The notes beneath the pieces are model-generated. The model saw only the letters and a list, made by a program, of their open reading frames with translations. It had not been told where the DNA came from and did no database searches. From Pseudocalidococcus sp964653145 (GTDB lineage: Bacteria > Cyanobacteriota > Cyanobacteriia > Thermosynechococcales > Thermosynechococcaceae), in contig CAZZCG010000003.1 of NCBI GenBank assembly GCA_964653145.1, forward strand, positions 124,001 to 188,000: a stretch of 64,000 nt of DNA. The letters run 5' to 3'. Position 1 is the first letter of the stretch. Each line of letters opens with the position of its first letter. The translations under genes were made by a program, and so were the position numbers. Of the stretch, positions 17,975 through 25,369 are shown in pieces.

Positions 17975-18520
17975 ATGTCGAATCAATCTCCTTGGTCAAA
18001 AGAGTAATGCCGTGACCGCTATGTTCATGGTTCTAAGATTGGATTACGGGCTTTAGCCGTTGAGTCGGGCGTATCGTTCAAAACTTTAACTGAGTGGAGT
18101 GCCAAAGATGATTGGCCAGGACAACGCAAACACTTCCAGGACAATCTCAGGACAGAAACCGATAAAAAAATTAAATCTAAACTCTCCATTACTCGGGCAG
18201 AATTGAGCATTGAGCATTACGAAGCGCATCGGCAAGTTAGACGGATGGCTGAATGTTTACTGGGAATCATCGAGGATAAGGTTCAACAAATCCAATCCAA
18301 CCATCCTGAACTGGTTGATCCTGAACAACTGCAAGATGCAATTAAGCAGTTATTTTCCCTCGTTAGCAACATTAACCAGTTGAGTATGGTGATTGATCTG
18401 GCAGTTGAAGGAGAACGGGTTGCGGCTGGCCTGGAATATGAGGACTTGCATAAGGCAGTGGCGGCCTTGAAGCGGCGTGGCTTTGGTATGGTTTTTGGCC
18501 AAGGGAAAGAGTTTATTTGA
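17975..18520 (+). pseudogene. Terminase-small-subunit-like gene with one nonsense codon (paralogue of 33128-33730)
   Basis: The frame opens MSNQSPWSKE, hits TAA at codon 11 and continues for 170 codons with clear similarity to the intact gene at 33128. Shared blocks include CR.RYVHG, IGLR.LA and SNHPELVDPEQ, and the intact copy has Glu at the stop position. The N-terminal HTH (IGLRALAVESGVSFKTLTEWSAKDDW) fits the DNA-binding domain of phage small terminases. An internal ATG at 18203 could still give a C-terminal piece of 105 residues. Confidence 0.8.
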
Positions 18521-18566
18521 CTCCCCCCAGGCCATGCGGTTTAGGCAACTGCAAATTTTGCGCCCA

Positions 18567-20174
18567 TCACGGTAAAGGCGGCAGGCCTAACTCCTGAAGA
18601 AAGGCATTGTGGGTAGCGGTGGCCGCGGCGATTTTCTCCCCTAGGGCAACCAGTTCTGTATTAACGGCCTTAAGGTCAATCTCAGCCTCTGCCACGGCCG
18701 TACTGATATAGCGGGAGATGTTGAGGTTGTAATCATTGGTCTCAATCTCACTCATCAAGACCCGGCGGGAATAACGCTCTTCTTCTTTGCGGAACTGGTA
18801 GGTATTAACAATTTTCTCGATATGTTCTGGGAGCAGGCGGTTCTGTTTTTTACCCTTCTCGAAATGCTCACTGGCATTGATGAACAGGACATCATCGGGC
18901 TTCTTGCATTTCTTTAGGACGAGAATACAAACCGGGATGCCCGTGGAGTAGAACAGGTTTGGAGGCAGGCCAATTACGGTGTCAATATTGCCGTCCTTAA
19001 GCAGTTTTGTCCGAATCCGTTCTTCTGCACCCCCTCGGAACAGTACGCCATGGGGGAGGATGATCGCCATTGTTCCATCTTGCTTTAGGTAATGGAAGCC
19101 ATGCAGGAGAAAAGCAAAGTCGGCGGCAGATTTCGGGGCCAGGCCATAGTTTTTGAATCGAATATCGTCACCCAGGGCCTCAGTGGGATTCCATCGGTAA
19201 CTAAAGGGTGGATTTGCAACCACAGCATCAAAATATCGTTTTTTAGCGGGGTTGGCTTCTCGCAACATATCCCAATCATTCAGGAGGGTGTCGCCATGGA
19301 AAATCTCGAACTCAGAATCTTTCACCCCATGCAGGAGCATATTCATCCGAGCCAGGTTGTAGGTGGTGATGTTCTTCTCCTGTCCGTAGATTTTGCTAAT
19401 GCCATTGGGGCCGAGCTGATGGCGGATGTTGAGCAGCAGTGAGCCGGAACCACAGGCAAAGTCCATGATGCTATCGAGGTGTTTCTTCTTCCCCGTGGTG
19501 GGGTCTTGGCTGTCGAGGGTGACAATGGCCGATAAGATACTGGAAATTTCCTGTGGGGTATAGAATTCACCTGCTTTTTTCCCAGACCCAGAGGCAAACT
19601 GGCCAATCAGGTATTCGTAGGCATCCCCCAGGCTGTCAGTATCTGTTGAGAATTGGTTTAGGCCGGCCGCAATCTCAGTAATGATAGTGCAGAGTTTGGT
19701 ATTGCGGTCGGTGTACTTTTTGCCAAGTTTTTCGGAATCTAGATTGATCTCTGAGAACAGGCCTTGGAAGGTACTCTCAAAGGATTCAGTCTCGATGTAC
19801 TTAAAGCCTTTTTGGAGTATCTCTAGGAGTTGACTGTTTTGGGTACGGGCCATTTCGGCAATACTGGCCCAAAGGAATTCTGGCTTGATGACGTAATGGA
19901 CGCGCCGCCGCATTAGTTGTTCAAAGTCGGTAATGTCATCGGGGTTTTGGATGTACCAGTGTTGGAGTGGGGTGATGTTTGACTGGAAAGGCCCTACTGG
20001 ATAATCTGAGCCAAGTTCCTTTTGGGCAGCGGTTTCGTAGTTATCGGACAGGTAGCGCAGGAACAGGAACGAGAGCATATAGTCCCGGAAGTCATCGGCA
20101 TTCATGGCTCCCCGGAGTTGATCCGCAATATTCCAGAGGAGGCTGCCCAGTTGTTTATGATTTTGTTCGGCCAT
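18567..20174 (-). CDS. hsdM: Type I restriction-modification system, DNA methyltransferase subunit
   Basis: 535 residues, normal HsdM length. It has an N-terminal helical HsdM domain (GSLLWNIADQLRGAM), the FYTPQEIS motif at about 204, the SAM-binding motif DFACGSGSLLLN at 238-249 and the catalytic NPPF at 321-324, so it is an N6-adenine methyltransferase. It is the last gene of the minus-strand operon starting at hsdR, 2 bp after a small antitoxin-like gene. It works with HsdS to modify, and with HsdR to restrict, DNA. Confidence 0.95.
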   Translation of the reverse strand: MAEQNHKQLGSLLWNIADQLRGAMNADDFRDYMLSFLFLRYLSDNYETAAQKELGSDYPVGPFQSNITPLQHWYIQNPDDITDFEQLMRRRVHYVIKPEFLWASIAEMARTQNSQLLEILQKGFKYIETESFESTFQGLFSEINLDSEKLGKKYTDRNTKLCTIITEIAAGLNQFSTDTDSLGDAYEYLIGQFASGSGKKAGEFYTPQEISSILSAIVTLDSQDPTTGKKKHLDSIMDFACGSGSLLLNIRHQLGPNGISKIYGQEKNITTYNLARMNMLLHGVKDSEFEIFHGDTLLNDWDMLREANPAKKRYFDAVVANPPFSYRWNPTEALGDDIRFKNYGLAPKSAADFAFLLHGFHYLKQDGTMAIILPHGVLFRGGAEERIRTKLLKDGNIDTVIGLPPNLFYSTGIPVCILVLKKCKKPDDVLFINASEHFEKGKKQNRLLPEHIEKIVNTYQFRKEEERYSRRVLMSEIETNDYNLNISRYISTAVAEAEIDLKAVNTELVALGEKIAAATATHNAFLQELGLPPLP

Positions 20175-20176
20175 GG

Positions 20177-20410
20177 TTACGACTCAGTTGAAGCGGGGCC
20201 ATTCCCAGATGGGTCAATCTCTAAGGAATCATAGGCTGCATCGTCTTCGTTGTCCCATACTTTGGCTAGGCTTGGTTCGGATAGGCGGGATATTTCATAC
20301 TGTTCACCGGCTAAGGTTGCCCATGCATCGTCCTCTTGCTCAATCAGTTCTGGCATGGCATAAGATTTTAATGCACCGCGTAGGCTTTTACGTTGTCGTG
20401 AATGCGTCAT
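20177..20410 (-). CDS. Antitoxin-like small protein between the PIN module and hsdM
   Basis: 77 residues. The C-terminal half has the SLAKVWDNEDDAAYDSL pattern that commonly ends antitoxins which wrap around a PIN or MazF-type toxin; the N-terminal half is basic. Its start overlaps the stop of the upstream small gene by 4 bp, and it ends 2 bp before hsdM, so all are translationally coupled. No separate cognate toxin is seen, so it may belong to the PIN module or be an orphan. Confidence 0.6.
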   Translation of the reverse strand: MTHSRQRKSLRGALKSYAMPELIEQEDDAWATLAGEQYEISRLSEPSLAKVWDNEDDAAYDSLEIDPSGNGPASTES

Positions 20411-20610
20411 TTTGCTTGCTTTTTCCTGAAGTTCATCGCCTCTTTACTGATATCTTCAATGCTTTGCTCGGTATGTATCGCTTGCCGCCACTGGGTATAG
20501 TCAAATGGTTCTCGTTGGATTAGAGCAATGAATCGTTCCATTTCAACATCACCGAGGTGTTGGGCAAGGATTTGAACGCCTTTTACTCTTATCTCTGTGT
20601 CAGTCATCAT
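20407..20610 (-). CDS. Small protein paired with the PIN-domain toxin
   Basis: 67 residues (MMTDTEIRVKGVQILAQHLGDVEMERFIALIQREPFDY...). It overlaps the PIN-domain gene by 4 bp and the next small gene by 4 bp. A short acidic/helical protein in this position next to a PIN gene is likely its antitoxin. The body is helical and ends in a basic FRKKQAK tail. I do not recognise a named family. Confidence 0.6.
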   Translation of the reverse strand: MMTDTEIRVKGVQILAQHLGDVEMERFIALIQREPFDYTQWRQAIHTEQSIEDISKEAMNFRKKQAK

Positions 20611-21041
20611 GGCAATACCTCTCGGATAAAATTGATTGGGTCTGTGATGGCAATAGTTTGGATTATGACAGACTTTTTAAGGATGCCCTTATCAGTTGTT
20701 ATAAAATAATTTGCACTTCCTGTAATCGCACACGCAATATGCAAAGCGTCTATTTGCTTTAATCCTTGTTGAACCAGTGATTGGGCTAGTTGTATGAGTT
20801 CATCTGAGGCCTCTATGTCAGTTTTTGCATATTCTTTCCAATGTCTAATTTGCTCCCGGCGTTCTTGGAATGGATTTTTTTCGTTTTCGTAATCCATGAT
20901 GTATGACCAGGCCAGTTCATAAATGCCCAAGCGGATATTTTCTTGTATTTTTAGTTTTGCTTCTGCTTCAAGTAAGACATTGATATTAGATTGATCATCA
21001 AATGGCCGGTTAAACACACAGTTATCAAGATAAAGTTTCAC
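20607..21041 (-). CDS. PIN-domain protein, probable toxin ribonuclease
   Basis: 144 residues. The PIN fold shows in the start LYLDNCVFNRPFDD (first acidic residue), the central acidic residues near EASDELI, DALHIACAI (third acidic position) and FITTDKGI (fourth). PIN toxins cleave RNA and are held by an antitoxin. It is the first gene of a coupled run PIN, 67-residue protein, 77-residue protein, hsdM. Immediately upstream lies the remnant of another PIN toxin start, suggesting this module replaced an older one. Confidence 0.8.
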   Translation of the reverse strand: MKLYLDNCVFNRPFDDQSNINVLLEAEAKLKIQENIRLGIYELAWSYIMDYENEKNPFQERREQIRHWKEYAKTDIEASDELIQLAQSLVQQGLKQIDALHIACAITGSANYFITTDKGILKKSVIIQTIAITDPINFIREVLP

Positions 21042-21096
21042 AATTTATGCCATCGAAGTAGTAGATAACGATACTGGTATCAATCAAGTAAGCCAC
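21025..21096 (-). pseudogene. N-terminal remnant of a VapC-like PIN toxin
   Basis: Minus-strand codons from a GTG at 21096 (or TTG at 21105) give VAYLIDTSIVIYYFDG, then a stop at 21025. This is the canonical VapC opening with its first catalytic aspartate; the rest of the gene is missing, replaced by the intact PIN gene that starts just after. It directly follows the 52-residue gene at 21102-21260, which is therefore the likely former antitoxin. Confidence 0.72.
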
Positions 21097-21101
21097 TATT
21101 G

Positions 21102-21260
21102 TCAACCTTCACGAAGACTTTCTAAGTAGTCATCAATATCGTTTTTAGACTCATGGGTGACTCCATAAAAAGAGCGTGGTTCAAATGGTGTAGGCGGCTC
21201 TATTCCCTCCCACATCTGATCTACTTCATCCAGTGTGTCATCTGGGTCTAATGTGAGCAT
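21102..21260 (-). CDS. Small acidic protein, likely orphan antitoxin
   Basis: 52 residues, too short for most gene callers. A clear AGGAGA ribosome binding site lies 9 bp before the ATG. It is strongly acidic (MLTLDPDDTLDEVDQMWEGIEPP ... DIDDYLESLREG). The stop overlaps or adjoins the start of a truncated VapC-like toxin, so I infer that it was that toxin's antitoxin. No DNA-binding domain is apparent. Confidence 0.6.
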   Translation of the reverse strand: MLTLDPDDTLDEVDQMWEGIEPPTPFEPRSFYGVTHESKNDIDDYLESLREG

Positions 21261-21282
21261 ACGATTTCATCTCCTGGAATGA

Positions 21283-21480
21283 TTATGAATTCTTTAGCTT
21301 GTGGCTTAGACTCTTCAGTTCTTCCCCTGAAATTCGGACTACTTTCCCATCTTCCATAATGACAATCGCTGTATTGGTTTGGATTGCGGTTTGAATCGCC
21401 AGGCCAGAGGCTCGACGTAGAGCATTCATGGAAGCACGCAGATCAGGGTCTTTAGCATTAGAAATATCTTTTTTGTCCAT
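21283..21480 (-). CDS. Probable antitoxin of the zeta-like kinase
   Basis: 65 residues from the ATG at 21480, which overlaps the stop of the zeta-like gene (TAATG). This is preferred over an upstream ATG at 21495 inside that gene. The core is AIQTNTAIVIMEDGKVVRISGEEL, a small beta-hairpin seen in short proteins that follow zeta-like toxins. It is probably the partner of the kinase, made from the same message by stop-start coupling. Confidence 0.65.
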   Translation of the reverse strand: MDKKDISNAKDPDLRASMNALRRASGLAIQTAIQTNTAIVIMEDGKVVRISGEELKSLSHKLKNS

Positions 21481-21995
21481 TAGTTTTCTCCCCATTCCAG
21501 TAAGACAGGCTCCGTACCACTATTATCGTATTCCGCCCAAACATCTACTCTGGCTTTGTAGTATTGATTGAAGTTGTGCAATCCCGCAGCAAATCGGCGG
21601 CGAATGACAGACTCAGGAATATCATGGCCACCTTGGCGAACACGCTCTGCAACACGGGTAATGGCAATTTCTACACTGGGCAGGGATAAAAAGTAAAGGC
21701 TGATCCGATAGCCAAGGGTGCGCCATTGGGAGATATGCCGTAGGTAACTGAGTCCAGAGAGTGTGGTTTCAAAGGCGAAACTTTCCCCATGTCGGACAGA
21801 TAAGGCAATCTCCTCTAACATCAAACGTCCGGCTCTGATGGCAGCGGCTTCTGGAGCAAAGGGGGAGAGTCCGGCAGCAATGAGGTCAGCATTGATGTAG
21901 CGAGGGCATTGGGCTTCTTGAGGCAAAAATACACGGGCAAAGGTGGTTTTTCCTGCACCATTGGGGCCAGCGATGATAATAACCTTCTTGCTCAT
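21480..21995 (-). CDS. Zeta-toxin-like P-loop kinase
   Basis: 171 residues. P-loop AGPNGAGKTT (about 9-18), then INADLIAAGLSPF and FAFETTLSG, the nucleotide and sugar-substrate region of zeta/UNAG-kinase toxins. Family members phosphorylate peptidoglycan precursors or related small molecules. It lies 8 bp after hsdS in the same operon and is followed by an overlapping small antitoxin candidate. It is shorter than classical zeta toxins but similar to the chromosomal 'zeta-like' group. Confidence 0.78.
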   Translation of the reverse strand: MSKKVIIIAGPNGAGKTTFARVFLPQEAQCPRYINADLIAAGLSPFAPEAAAIRAGRLMLEEIALSVRHGESFAFETTLSGLSYLRHISQWRTLGYRISLYFLSLPSVEIAITRVAERVRQGGHDIPESVIRRRFAAGLHNFNQYYKARVDVWAEYDNSGTEPVLLEWGEN

Positions 21996-22003
21996 TCCTG
22001 ACG

Positions 22004-23227
22004 CTACTCAACCGATGGGAACAACTGCTGCATTAACCCTTTTTTGTGCAACTTCAGAGCTTCGATTTTTTGCGTTTGGGCGGTGATTAGGTCGTCAAGA
22101 GATGAGAGGCAATCTGCAATTTTTTGCTGTTCTTTTTTAGAAGGTATAAAAGTTTTAATATCTTCGATTTGTTGAGTTGATAAATTAGGAGGTTCACTGC
22201 CTGACATGCTTTTTTCAATATCACTTATTAATTTAGATGTTTGAATTAAGAAATATACAAAAATGGAATATTGATTTGTTATTAACTTGCCAACTCGCTG
22301 ATTTAACAAAGCATCATTAAATACTTTATCTACAGGGGCTATTTTAAGCTGCTTATTTAATATTGGGCGAGTTAAGGCTATTACAAAATCACCATATTTA
22401 ACTAAAAAATTTTCATATTTTTCTTTATATTCAATAGGCAAATAAGATGGAGTGCCGTGATTCATCTTCTGAATACTTACATCGGCAATTTTAAGCCATC
22501 TTACTCCACTATTTAGACTATCCTTGCTCGAAAAGGCAAATCCTTGAAAAATCGAAAATACTTGTTTAATTGGTTTCTCTTTCCACGGCCCGGCATCTCT
22601 AAACTCAGGGAAGCGTAGTTTTGGAATGGTTTCGCCTTCTGCCGGAAAAAGCTGCTGCATTAACCCTTTTTTGTGTACTTTGAGCGAGTCGAGCTTTTGG
22701 GTTTCTGCGGTGATCAGATCGTCTAGAGAAGCAAGGCAGTCAGCAATCTTATTTTGTTCTGAAAAGGATGGTAAAGCTAGTGCGTATTCTTTCATCAGGG
22801 ATATGTCCCCTCTAGGCATTTTCACACCTTTAGCACCCTTCATTACATAATCAATAAAATTATCGTTTCTTATCAAAAATGCTAAGTAATGATTGCTGAT
22901 ACTAGGTTTTGGACGAATTACTATCACATCATTCGATGCAGCACCATCTTTGTTGGCAAACCAAACTTTCTTTAAGTAGGGACGAATGTTTGAAACTAGA
23001 ATGTCTTTCTTTATAAAGCGTGTAGCTGTTCCTGATGGAGGTAATTTTGATGCTATTGTTACACCACCATAATCAGGCAAAATATTTTCAGTACTGATGT
23101 AATTAGATAATGCAACTTTTTCTAGAGATACTTTCTGATTGATAAAATCCGAAACATCCTCTAACTTCTTCTGTTCCCACTCCCCCGCATCCCGGAACTC
23201 AGGAAACCGCAACTTAGGAATAGCCAT
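22004..23227 (-). CDS. hsdS: Type I restriction-modification system, specificity subunit
   Basis: 407 residues. There are two target-recognition domains, each introduced by the same block IPKLRFPEFRDAG and followed by a conserved helix (KIADCLASLDDLITAETQKLDSLKVHKKGLMQQLFP and its second copy). The two half-sites give the bipartite target. The recognition domains are notably AT-rich compared with the framing helices, typical of swapped TRDs. It is read from the hsdR-hsdM operon. Confidence 0.93.
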   Translation of the reverse strand: MAIPKLRFPEFRDAGEWEQKKLEDVSDFINQKVSLEKVALSNYISTENILPDYGGVTIASKLPPSGTATRFIKKDILVSNIRPYLKKVWFANKDGAASNDVIVIRPKPSISNHYLAFLIRNDNFIDYVMKGAKGVKMPRGDISLMKEYALALPSFSEQNKIADCLASLDDLITAETQKLDSLKVHKKGLMQQLFPAEGETIPKLRFPEFRDAGPWKEKPIKQVFSIFQGFAFSSKDSLNSGVRWLKIADVSIQKMNHGTPSYLPIEYKEKYENFLVKYGDFVIALTRPILNKQLKIAPVDKVFNDALLNQRVGKLITNQYSIFVYFLIQTSKLISDIEKSMSGSEPPNLSTQQIEDIKTFIPSKKEQQKIADCLSSLDDLITAQTQKIEALKLHKKGLMQQLFPSVE

Positions 23228-23304
23228 AATTCACCCCCAATCCAGACCTTAGCCTAATGATGTTGCGTAATTGTCTCACCACTGGCGAGAGTTTTGGTAT
23301 GGGT

Positions 23305-23478
23305 TCAATTCTTGCCATTTTCTTCATCCTCCTTGCCTCCACTTCTCCCAGGCAGAGGGCGATCTTGACGTTGTTCACGTTGCCAAGCCACTGGATCAGT
23401 AATATCTACAAAAAAGTTCAAGGCCGCTGCTTGCTCCAATGCCTCTGCTAAACGTTTCTGGCGTGTTTCCTGGTTCAC
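23305..23478 (-). CDS. Small protein of the type I restriction operon
   Basis: 57 residues from a GTG at 23478 preceded by GGGAGGTGAA. It reads NQETRQKRLAEALEQAAALNFFVDITDPVAWQRE then RPLPGR. The pattern 'RQKRL..AL..A..LNFF.DI.DPV.WQ...R..RPLPGR' looks like a conserved small protein found in restriction and toxin loci, but I cannot name it. It starts 3 bp after the DUF4411-like gene stop. A further possible 37-codon frame follows before hsdS but is not convincing. Confidence 0.55.
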   Translation of the reverse strand: MNQETRQKRLAEALEQAAALNFFVDITDPVAWQREQRQDRPLPGRSGGKEDEENGKN

Positions 23479-23481
23479 GGT

Positions 23482-23976
23482 TCACCTCCCATTACCCAAC
23501 ACAAACCGGGCCTGTTCACATCGCAACATTTCAAACGGAGTCATAAACCGCAACCCAAGCCCGATACAAACATTGGGAATCTTCACCCGCTTTGTTGAAT
23601 TTGCAGGCACTTCATGAGTTACAACAACATGATTATCCGCCAGCGCATGGGCAATCAAATAAAAATCTGCCACCTGTAAGAACGTATTAATCGCCACAGG
23701 TTCGTAATTTTGACTCGTTACCCAAGCACTCACCCGCCCAAATTGTTGCAGGATATTAGCCTCAGTCCTCCGAAATAATCCCCTACCCTGTTGCCGTATC
23801 CACGCCGTTAATTCATCTTGCCCCGCATTAATTTCATCAGCCACCTTGTCAATACTCACTACCTCGTCTGCTTCATTTTTCTCCACCAGCCAACTCCAAA
23901 ACGCTGGGCAAAAATCTAACCCATAGTGCAAATTCTTGGCCTGAATAAAGACATTGGCATCCAGCAAATAGGTCAT
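23482..23976 (-). CDS. PIN-like DUF4411-type protein, probable toxin
   Basis: 164 residues. Starts TYLLDANVFIQAKNLHYG, a PIN-fold opening with its aspartate, and has later acidic residues in VADFYLIAHALAD. The length and the pattern FCPAFWSWL match the DUF4411 group. It overlaps the upstream HTH/ImmA-type gene by 4 bp; that pairing is a known toxin-antitoxin layout in which the metallopeptidase-type protein controls the PIN-like partner. Confidence 0.75.
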   Translation of the reverse strand: MTYLLDANVFIQAKNLHYGLDFCPAFWSWLVEKNEADEVVSIDKVADEINAGQDELTAWIRQQGRGLFRRTEANILQQFGRVSAWVTSQNYEPVAINTFLQVADFYLIAHALADNHVVVTHEVPANSTKRVKIPNVCIGLGLRFMTPFEMLRCEQARFVLGNGR

Positions 23977-25130
23977 GGGATCACGCCCAACTCACGCGCT
24001 GCCTGGTAGAACGTTGTGCTTTTTTTCACCCCCAATAGCCTAAAAGCATCTCGGAATAGAGTCTGCCCCTCTAGTGTGTTCGTGATGATGGCCTGGGCAA
24101 AGCGTTTTCCCGTGCGCGCTCCCAAAGTCCGGTAAAAATCACCGCCGCCACTACCACCCCGGTCGATCATCTTAATCCGCTCCAGTTCTTGATAGTAGTT
24201 GTGCCAGAGTTCAGCTTCCGAAATAGAGCCAACATTGTGCAAACGGCGTAACACCACCAGGGTACTCACCTTAAATACTCGTGCCAATCGTTGAACTTCC
24301 AGCATCAAGGGTTGATCGGGTTGATAAGCTTCACGGGTTGCATCTATGGGCATGAGTAACTCAGCCGCCACAGCATTACACCACTGCTCAATTTCCCCTT
24401 CAGGTAAACACCCTGCTTCCGAGTTAGAAACCCCACTTTCTCCTAACCAGAGATGGGCCAGTTCGTGGGCCAAGGTAAACATCTGCGCGGCCTTACTGTC
24501 TGCGGCATTGAGAAAAATTAGGGGCGCAAAATTGTCTGCTAGAGCAAAGCCTCGAAATTCTTCTACCTTGAGCTTACGATGGCTATTACTCCCCACAATG
24601 GAACTGGCCATCACTAGTACACCCGCCGCTTCTGCCTTGGTCATCAACTGCCGCAATGCCTCAGTCCAGTTCCCACACTGTTGGCGGTCGGACAAAGCAA
24701 CCCCTAACCTTTCCCCTATCGCTGTAGCCACCGTGATTGGATTGCTCTCGACGGTAACACTACCGACAAAATCCAGCCGGGATAATCCATGCACTTGAGC
24801 ATATTCACGATACCAATCCTGACGCTGCTGACATAAGTAGAGAGTATCAAGAAGGTCTGGACTAGGGCGCACTACTTCCCGATTGGCCAAGGTACGAAAA
24901 TCAGGAATCGGTATTGGCTCCTCAATCGGCTCAGGCAAAAACAAATAACCAATAGGCACATGAACCGAGTGGGCAAATTTTTCTAGTTGTCCTAGCGTTG
25001 GTTGTAATGTTCCTGCTTCCCATTCCACTAGCCGAGGAAAGCGTTGAGCCAGTTTAGGTATCTCTAGCCCAGCCCGCTCCCGTGCCCAAGTCAGTAGTTT
25101 AGGGTTAACCATAAGGCGATTATTGCTCAT
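23973..25130 (-). CDS. HTH (XRE) and ImmA/IrrE-family metallopeptidase, probable antitoxin/regulator
   Basis: 385 residues. An N-terminal XRE-like helix-turn-helix (LLTWARERAGLEIPKLAQRF) precedes an ImmA/IrrE (DUF955) domain with the zinc motif HELAH. The start at 25130 is preferred over 25154: the upstream bases encode a leftover HsdR tail whose stop overlaps this ATG (ATGAGCAATAA), the natural junction of an hsdR-to-immA operon. It overlaps the DUF4411-like gene by 4 bp. A pair of 25-bp repeats upstream may be its operator. Confidence 0.8.
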   Translation of the reverse strand: MSNNRLMVNPKLLTWARERAGLEIPKLAQRFPRLVEWEAGTLQPTLGQLEKFAHSVHVPIGYLFLPEPIEEPIPIPDFRTLANREVVRPSPDLLDTLYLCQQRQDWYREYAQVHGLSRLDFVGSVTVESNPITVATAIGERLGVALSDRQQCGNWTEALRQLMTKAEAAGVLVMASSIVGSNSHRKLKVEEFRGFALADNFAPLIFLNAADSKAAQMFTLAHELAHLWLGESGVSNSEAGCLPEGEIEQWCNAVAAELLMPIDATREAYQPDQPLMLEVQRLARVFKVSTLVVLRRLHNVGSISEAELWHNYYQELERIKMIDRGGSGGGDFYRTLGARTGKRFAQAIITNTLEGQTLFRDAFRLLGVKKSTTFYQAARELGVIP

Positions 25131-25188
25131 TGACCGCCAACCCGGAAACTTCATGCCCTTGGGCTAGTTTATGCAGTAACGGGAAAAT
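25120..25188 (-). pseudogene. Duplicated, diverged 3' end of an hsdR gene
   Basis: In the frame ending at the TAA at 25120 the DNA encodes PLLHKLAQGHEVSGLAVNEQ, clearly homologous to the true HsdR tail PLLHKLAQGREISGLAAYE, whose stop is at 25370, 250 bp away. DNA similarity includes a near-identical run around GTTTATGCAGTAACGGGA. It overlaps the start of the ImmA-type gene. It marks a recombination joint at which the toxin-antitoxin module arrived attached to the end of another hsdR. Confidence 0.8.
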
Positions 25189-25192
25189 TTGG

Positions 25193-25306
25193 CTATCAAC
25201 TACCCATCAACTAAATTCTCTGCCCCGAAAACCTTGAAAATACGTTAGTCTCGGTAGCCATCATCGAAAATTCCCAGTCGTCTATCAACTACCCATCAAC
25301 TAAATC
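25193..25306. repeat. Two 25-bp direct repeats, candidate operator of the ImmA-type regulator
   Basis: The sequence CTATCAACTACCCATCAAC and following bases occurs at 25193-25217 and again at 25282-25306. Each copy itself contains ATCAACTA twice, separated by CCC. They lie between hsdR and the HTH/ImmA gene, upstream of the latter, which fits autoregulation by its XRE domain. Confidence 0.55.
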
Positions 25307-25369
25307 CACACTCAGCAGGGCACAACAATACAAAGCTCATGAATAAGACCCACCAGATCAATTGATCTA

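Noticed and set aside
17445..18520. Stop-codon reassignment explaining the interrupted frames
   Set aside because: Both TAA and TGA would need to be read as sense, while neighbouring genes end normally at TAA, TAG or TGA. Ordinary nonsense mutations are simpler.
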